From Nemertoderma westbladi (taxonomy: Eukaryota; Xenacoelomorpha; Nemertodermatida; Nemertodermatidae): a stretch of 64,000 nt of DNA. The notes beneath the pieces are model-generated. The model worked only from the letters and a program-made list of their open reading frames with translations. It made no database searches and was not told where the DNA came from. The stretch is taken from contig JAUCBJ010000633.1 of the NCBI GenBank assembly GCA_032718475.1, forward strand, positions 59,983-123,982, in the 5' to 3' direction. The translations under genes and the position numbers were made by a program. Below, piece after piece: positions 59,339 through 64,000 of the stretch (the first letter of the stretch is position 1; the number at the start of each line of letters is the position of its first letter).

Positions 59339-60045
59339 GGACTTTACATGCATAAACTCAAAGATTAGTTAACTGAGGAATGATTCTTAGTTCAAATACA
59401 TAGTTCTATGCTTCCCACTACTATCACCCTAAAGCATTATAACACTCCTGCCCTCCAGGTTTCATATATTACATTAATACAGTGCACTAAAATGTAATCG
59501 CCATTATAATGGTAAAGTATGGGACAATTTTCAATTGGCCGTGATCATGATGTTTCTGAGGGAGTAGATTATGAAACTACAGGTAATTGTTTCTTAAGAT
59601 GACGCACACAAACATGCTTTGCATTCCACTGGGTGATTGGGCTGAGTTAGACTATTTCTCTGTGTATAAATTAAAAATTTCACTATTTTTTGGTTAAGAA
59701 TGGGACTTTACATGCATAAACCCAAAGATTTCTTGACTGAGGAATGATTCTCAGTTCAAATATAGACTCATATTCTTACGACCGACTATGACCTTAGAGT
59801 ATTATATCACTCCTGGCTTCACATATTACATTAATACAGTGCACTAATATAATCGCCATTTTAATGGTAAAGTATGGGACAATTTTCAATTGACCGCCAT
59901 GATTTTTCTGAGGGAGTGAAGATGAAACTAATTGTTTTATACGATGACGCAACACAAACGTGCTTTACATTCCACTGGGTGATTAGGCTGAGGTACATCT
60001 CTGTGAATAAACTAAAAATTTCACTATTTTAGGTAAAGTATGGGA
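59339..60045. repeat. 360-bp tandem duplication with TAAAGTAYGGGAC motif
   Basis: Two diverged head-to-tail copies (59339-59700 and 59701-60045). They share ACTTTACATGCATAAACYCA, GAGGAATGATTCT, ACATTAATACAGTGCACTAA, GTAAAGTATGGGACAATTTT and TTCCACTGGGTGATT. The motif also stands at the left and right joints and at 55228/55248, so further copies existed before LINE insertions. Confidence 0.88.
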
Positions 60046-60455
60046 CGATGATTAACTTTATCGATTTCATTACAGAGGAATTAAACACTGGTGAAATTAA
60101 ATGAAACCAAAAAAATTCGAAAATGGGTTTGTTTTTGATTTGGTACATGCTCAGAAATGTTAATTTATTGGTCATAGGAAGTGCCTACAAGAAACGAAAC
60201 TTTTGCACACTTTTATTCACATTTTGTGCAGAGCAGGTGATTATTTGTAATTCGACAATTTTTGAGAAACCACCTGTGTTGATACAATTTTTAGCACCAC
60301 TGAATTCAGGAAGTACGATAAATTTTGACCTAAAATAAGTATAAATTCAAAGCTACATCTCATTTTTCGAAATTAGTGGGGAGGTTGACCTTTTCATGGA
60401 ATGAGCCATTCTATGGACACACTGAGGTTGGACTAACAGTGATTCATCACAATGC
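60046..60455. other. Unannotated spacer before family 2 LINE
   Basis: AT-rich; no supported gene or repeat. Confidence 0.4.
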
Positions 60456-60466
60456 ATACAGCACAT

Positions 60467-61262
60467 GGCCCAGGCATGGAAATCAATCAATCTGCTTACT
60501 GGGCGGAAAAGCCAACCAACCACCAAGGTTAAGGCTGAATCACCAGCCGATCGCCTCAATGGTTGGAAAGCCCATTTTGAAAAGCTCCTCAATAATGACA
60601 GGGTATTGCCTGATAACTTTATAGAAGTAAAAGTGTCTGAGTCTGTACTCCCAGATATTCCCATTGGCGATATCTCCTTTGCAGAAGTGAAGGCTGCTGC
60701 AAAGAGCATTAAGACCAATCGTGCCAGTGGAGTAGATGGTGTTCCCCCTGAGGTCTTTAAAATACCTGAGTGTTTAAAGCTCATCTATCCCATCATAGTA
60801 GACATGTACCGAACAACAAGAGTCCCACAAGAAATGAAAACAAATAAGTTGGTCCCAGTTCCCAAGAAGGGCAACCTAACACTCTATGGTTCTTTTCGGG
60901 GAATCTCATTGATCTCGATTGCTGCAAAGCTATACAATAGGATTCTATTAAATCGCATCAGGGATCCCATTGATAGACTGCTCCGTGGAAATCAGAATGG
61001 GTTCCGTAAAGGTCGTGGGACCATGGAGCCCATTTTGGCACTTAGAAGGATAATTGAAGAATTATCAAAAAAGAAAGACAGGCATCTGGCTGTTATCTTT
61101 GTTGACTTCTTCAAGGCCTTTGATTCAGTCTCTCGCTCACGTATGTTCAGCATACTTTCATTATATGGGATTCCTGATGAAATTATTGCAGCAATCAGAT
61201 CAGTATACGATGGTTCGACAACATTTGTGTCTACTGTTGACGGTGACACAGAACCATTTTGA
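60467..61262 (+). pseudogene. LINE family 2: N-terminal RT and palm
   Basis: Motifs in order: AWKSINLLTGRK, RASGVDGVPPEVF, LVPVPKKGNL, SFRGISLISIAAKLYNRIL, GNQNGFRKGRGT, and FVDFFKAFDSVSRSR (first catalytic Asp). The frame ends at TGA (61261-61263) directly before WGVLQGDTLAP. Most likely a single nonsense substitution, since the next segment is in the same frame. The apparent ATG start belongs to the target-site duplication, not to the element. Confidence 0.9.
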
Positions 61263-61263
61263 G

Positions 61264-62216
61264 TGTTATGGGGCGTCCTCCAAGGAGACACACTTGCACC
61301 ATTCTTGTTCATTATTGTGGTTGACTATGTTCTACGCATGTCCTTAGATCATCATAATGATGATGGGGTGATGATAACTCCACCTACTGGCTCCAGAAGT
61401 CGAGGAAATCCTGCCAAGTACCTAACTGATCTAGACTTTGCTGATGACTTAGGAGTACTCTCAGAATCATTAGAGGGAGCCCAACGGCTCCTCAGCTCAT
61501 TAGAACATGCTGCTTCTAGTGTTGGTCTTTTTATTAACTCCAGAAAGACCAAAATTCTGACCGTTAACTTTGAAAGTCCTCAGCAAGTCTCTGATCGGAT
61601 GAGCATAAGCTCAAAGGATGGTATGCTTGAGCATGTGGACGACTTCTGTTACCTGGGATCATGGATCCGGAAGTCAGGTGAGGACCTTCGAATACGTAAG
61701 GGAAAGGCATGGGCAGCCTTGAATAGGCTTTCCAAGATTTGGAAATCACCGAGAATTAATCGGAAACTTAAGGTCCGATTATTTAGAGCAGCAGTAGTTC
61801 CAGTACTCCTCTACGGGAGTCCATGCTGGGCTCTAACTGCTGATGACACCAAATCTCTGGATGGCACATTCACAAGAATGCTACGCCGGGTTCATTGTGT
61901 CAAGTACAATGCACACATCTCCAACCAGACACTATATAACATTGGAGGTGTCTCATTGGTTCCCCCAAGCTTGACACTAGAACAAAATCGCCTCCGCTTT
62001 GCAGGACATTGCTTTCGCCGTGAGGACCAGCCAGTGCATAATCTTGTACTTTGGCAGCCTCATGGAGTGAATAAGCATGGTGGACAGCCCATGACTTTCT
62101 TGAGACGCATCTTAAAGGACACTGGCCTTAAAGATGCGGATGATCTAGCAAATGTCATGGGAGATAGGGAGTTGTGGCAGTGCAATTTTGTTGACAAGCC
62201 GGCACAGCATTCTTAA
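61264..62216 (+). pseudogene. LINE family 2: RT catalytic box to C-terminus
   Basis: In frame with the upstream segment past the stop: WGVLQGDTLAPFLFIIVVDY, then DLDFADDLGVLSES (catalytic FADD), NSRKTKIL, FCYLGSWIR, LLYGSPCWALT, NIGGVSLVPPS, RFAGHCFRRED and FVDKPAQHS at the stop. Intact over 317 codons. Confidence 0.93.
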
Positions 62217-62267
62217 AAATGCAGCTGCAATGCAGCATGCCGATCCTAGTAGTAGTATACAGCACAT

Positions 62268-62462
62268 AGGCCGTTACCGGTACTACAGTATACCATGGAC
62301 ACCGCTGGTGTCACTCATTGCTTCGATTGTGTCGTTGCATACACCTAGTAGCTACATAGCTACATACAGGTGCCGGTAAAATATACGATATTTATTGAAA
62401 ATATAACGACATATTTCATTTAACCCCCCTATTAGTACCGGGTTATAAAATGTACAAATACC
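62268..62462. other. Unannotated spacer
   Basis: No supported gene or repeat. Confidence 0.4.
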
Positions 62463-62520
62463 GGGGGGGGGGGGGTATGGTGTCATATTGACACCCCCCA
62501 CCCCCCCCCCCCCCCCCCCG
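62463..62520. repeat. Poly-G/poly-C block with hairpin
   Basis: A run of 13 G, then GGTGTCA-TAT-TGACACC (7-bp stem, 62479-62495), then a long C run. The core TGTCATATTGACA echoes the hairpin at 31433-31460. Confidence 0.9.
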
Positions 62521-62775
62521 ACTAAATCTACAAATTTTAACGAAAACATCTGATTTTTTATTTGTGCTTAGATTTCACTAGTCTGAATCAAAACGAAAAC
62601 AAATTTAGAAAAAAATTACTGGGGTGGTTATTTTCCAGCACCAAAATTTCAAGTAGTGAACAATTTTCAAAAAATTTGTAAAATTCGGAAGTTACAATTT
62701 TCAGCGAATCTTTTTTCAATACAGGTTTTCTGAGGCGCTGAATCCATTGGACAATATTTAAAAATATATTATTAA
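62521..62775. repeat. Second copy of the AT-rich repeat found in array unit 10
   Basis: TTTTCAATACAGGTTTTCTGAGGCGC and GACAATATTTAAAAAT match 30165-30230 with small changes. CCAGCACCAAAATTTC recalls the 163-bp repeat core. Together with the G/C hairpin it suggests one repeat family represented in both places, in different arrangement. Confidence 0.7.
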
Positions 62776-63555
62776 CTATGTCTAACTATACATAATTATG
62801 TCAAACAAGGCCCGCAACTACCCATTATTGCCCAGTAAACAAAATAATAGAATGGAAATTATAAGCACGGATAAGAACTGTTGCTTCAGTCCCAAAGATT
62901 TAAAAGCCATGAGTTATCCGAGAAGAGTGGTGTCTCCCAGATCGCGAAAATGGGGTGGAAATCCTTCTGACAATCCATAGTAAACGAAGTCCTCTGGTAC
63001 GGGATGGTAAATATACGACAACGAGAACCATCTAGATAGATCGAAGATTGACAAGAGAAAGCAGCCGATAATCCGACATCGTATATTGGCACGGTAAAGT
63101 TTGCTCTCGGGTTATAGGCCCGGTAGAGGAACAAGAGCTCAACCTTCCCTCATACTGATTAGCGTGTAAGATACGAGCCGGATGCTAGTCTTTGACTTCT
63201 CGAAAACACAATGGGATATCATACAGGAGAATTGCCTACCTGAAACCGTAACTAGACTGCTGATTACAGGTCAAATAATTAAGATCGGTTCAGGGATCGG
63301 TGCGAACCTTATGCGAGATTTCAGCAATGGGTTTTTTTTCCCCCATAACCCCAGTAGTGGACATGCAGAAAGTCATCTACAGCTCGATTAAAACTGGACC
63401 TTACAGTCAAGATATGATCAACCTGGCGGCCCCAGATATGATAACATAAACCCATTGGTGATTGGAATGGTGATAATGACCTATATACTGGGGGGAGAGG
63501 ACATGAAACCTCACCACGGGAGTAATACAGCTACTGATGCCAGACAGCTGGATGA
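62776..63555. other. Unannotated region
   Basis: No gene recognised. A short stretch at 63363-63451 reads VVDMQKVIYSSIKTGPYSQD in one frame before a stop; with no splice signals and no known family this is only a hint of former coding sequence. Confidence 0.35.
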
Positions 63556-63816
63556 GGGGAATGCGTTATTAGAAGGGAAAGGGAGCTGGCAAGAGAGTGT
63601 AAGGAGAGAGCTGAAAAGGTGGCGAGAGAGTGTAGAGAGAGGGCTGCGAGGGAAGCAGAGAGGGTTGAGAGGGAAACGAGAGAGCGTAGAGAACGAGAGG
63701 CGAAAGAGGTGAACGAGCACAAAGAGCAAGACGCGAGGGAAGCAGATATAATTGAGAAAGAAAGGGAGTTGGTGAACCAGAGTATTAGAGAGGACAGGGA
63801 GAGAGATGGCTGGTAA
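63556..63816 (+). CDS. Arg/Glu-rich coiled-coil-like open frame (hypothetical)
   Basis: An open stretch of 86 codons to a TAA at 63814, without an ATG near its beginning (stop upstream at 63553). It is strongly charged with pseudo-heptads: ELARECKERAEKVARE, then REAERVERETRERREREAKE, then DIIEKERELVNQSIREDRE. The underlying DNA is GAGA-rich, so low-complexity bias may create the pattern. It could be an internal exon, a retroelement gag segment, or non-coding purine-rich DNA. Confidence 0.35.
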   Translation, partial: GECVIRRERELARECKERAEKVARECRERAAREAERVERETRERREREAKEVNEHKEQDAREADIIEKERELVNQSIREDRERDGW

Positions 63817-64000
63817 GAGAATGCGGGATTTTATGCATACCCGGTTGAGGGGGGTTAATGCACTAACAGGCGAAACAAAAGCGCTGAATTGAACTGGTGA
63901 AAATGGGTTTATCAGAGAGTGAAGCTGGTTTGGGAAATATTTATGAGGAACCAGGGGTGATGGAAACCTTTTGTAAAAGCTTTTGTGGGATAACTGATAC
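63817..64000. other. Right edge, nothing recognised
   Basis: No supported feature in the last 184 bases. Confidence 0.4.

Larger units (their letters stand above)
60467..62256 (+). mobile_element. 5'-truncated RTE-like LINE, family 2, with target-site duplication
   Basis: 1.79 kb covering almost the whole RT. The 11-bp ATACAGCACAT stands on both sides (60456-60466 and 62257-62267), so the 5' truncation point is exactly at 60467, as expected from incomplete target-primed reverse transcription. The 3' tail is CCTAGTAGTAGT. The only visible coding lesion is one stop codon at 61261. Confidence 0.93.

Noticed and set aside
62798-63391. Short frames at 62798 and 63182
   Set aside because: No recognisable domain, no splice signals and ordinary length for random AT-rich DNA.

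Overview
This is animal (metazoan) nuclear DNA, probably from an invertebrate; the species cannot be named from the sequence. The animal assignment rests on spliced exons of a non-muscle-type myosin II heavy chain (minus strand, 4307-5293), on GT/AG-flanked exons, and on RTE-like LINE retrotransposons. No bacterial operon, rRNA, tRNA or CRISPR array was seen. Most of the window is repetitive, and nearly all of the longest open frames are by-products of tandem repeats.

Layout. (1) 1-5312: 5' part of a myosin heavy chain gene on the minus strand. Coding exon 1 (5105-5293) and coding exon 2 (4307-4450) are present, and the rest lies off the left edge. The intron after exon 2 is filled by a 52-bp minisatellite (1-3535) that carries a broken LINE fragment. 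(2) 5313-14166: intergenic or 5' intronic DNA with a 21-bp minisatellite, a decayed minus-strand LINE, a poly-C tract and a 3.9-kb 51-bp minisatellite (8551-12430). (3) 14167-53225: a 39-kb head-to-tail array of about 23 cassette-like units, 0.3 to 3.9 kb each. Every junction has the same design of small hairpins. There are two end types, A (GGAACC at the start, GGTTCC at the end) and B (GCAAGTC at the start, GACTTGC at the end), and start and end types match inside almost every unit. The units share a roughly 250-bp 3' domain ending in a (CAGT/CAGC)n microsatellite. Several carry GGCTC pentanucleotide satellites, either homogeneous or degenerate, followed by a CACGTG-bearing tandem repeat. 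I read the array as tandem copies of non-autonomous transposons with matched terminal inverted repeats, possibly Helentron/DINE-like rolling-circle elements, reshuffled by unequal exchange. That identity is inference; the end-pairing rule is seen directly.

(4) 53226-64000: an unrecognised 131-bp coding exon (minus, 53266-53396); a TA-flanked DNA transposon with 75-bp inverted repeats that has been split by a LINE (53587-54914); a near full-length but frameshifted RTE-like LINE with an 11-bp target-site duplication (55336-58840); a 360-bp tandem duplication; a second LINE family copy with a single premature stop and an 11-bp target-site duplication (60467-62256); a poly-G/poly-C hairpin; and a charged coiled-coil-like frame near the right edge.

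Function. The only host gene identified with confidence is the myosin. The LINE copies all look dead (frameshifts, stops, 5' truncation), although they encode recognisable endonuclease and reverse transcriptase. No protein that would mobilise the 39-kb array is encoded in the window.
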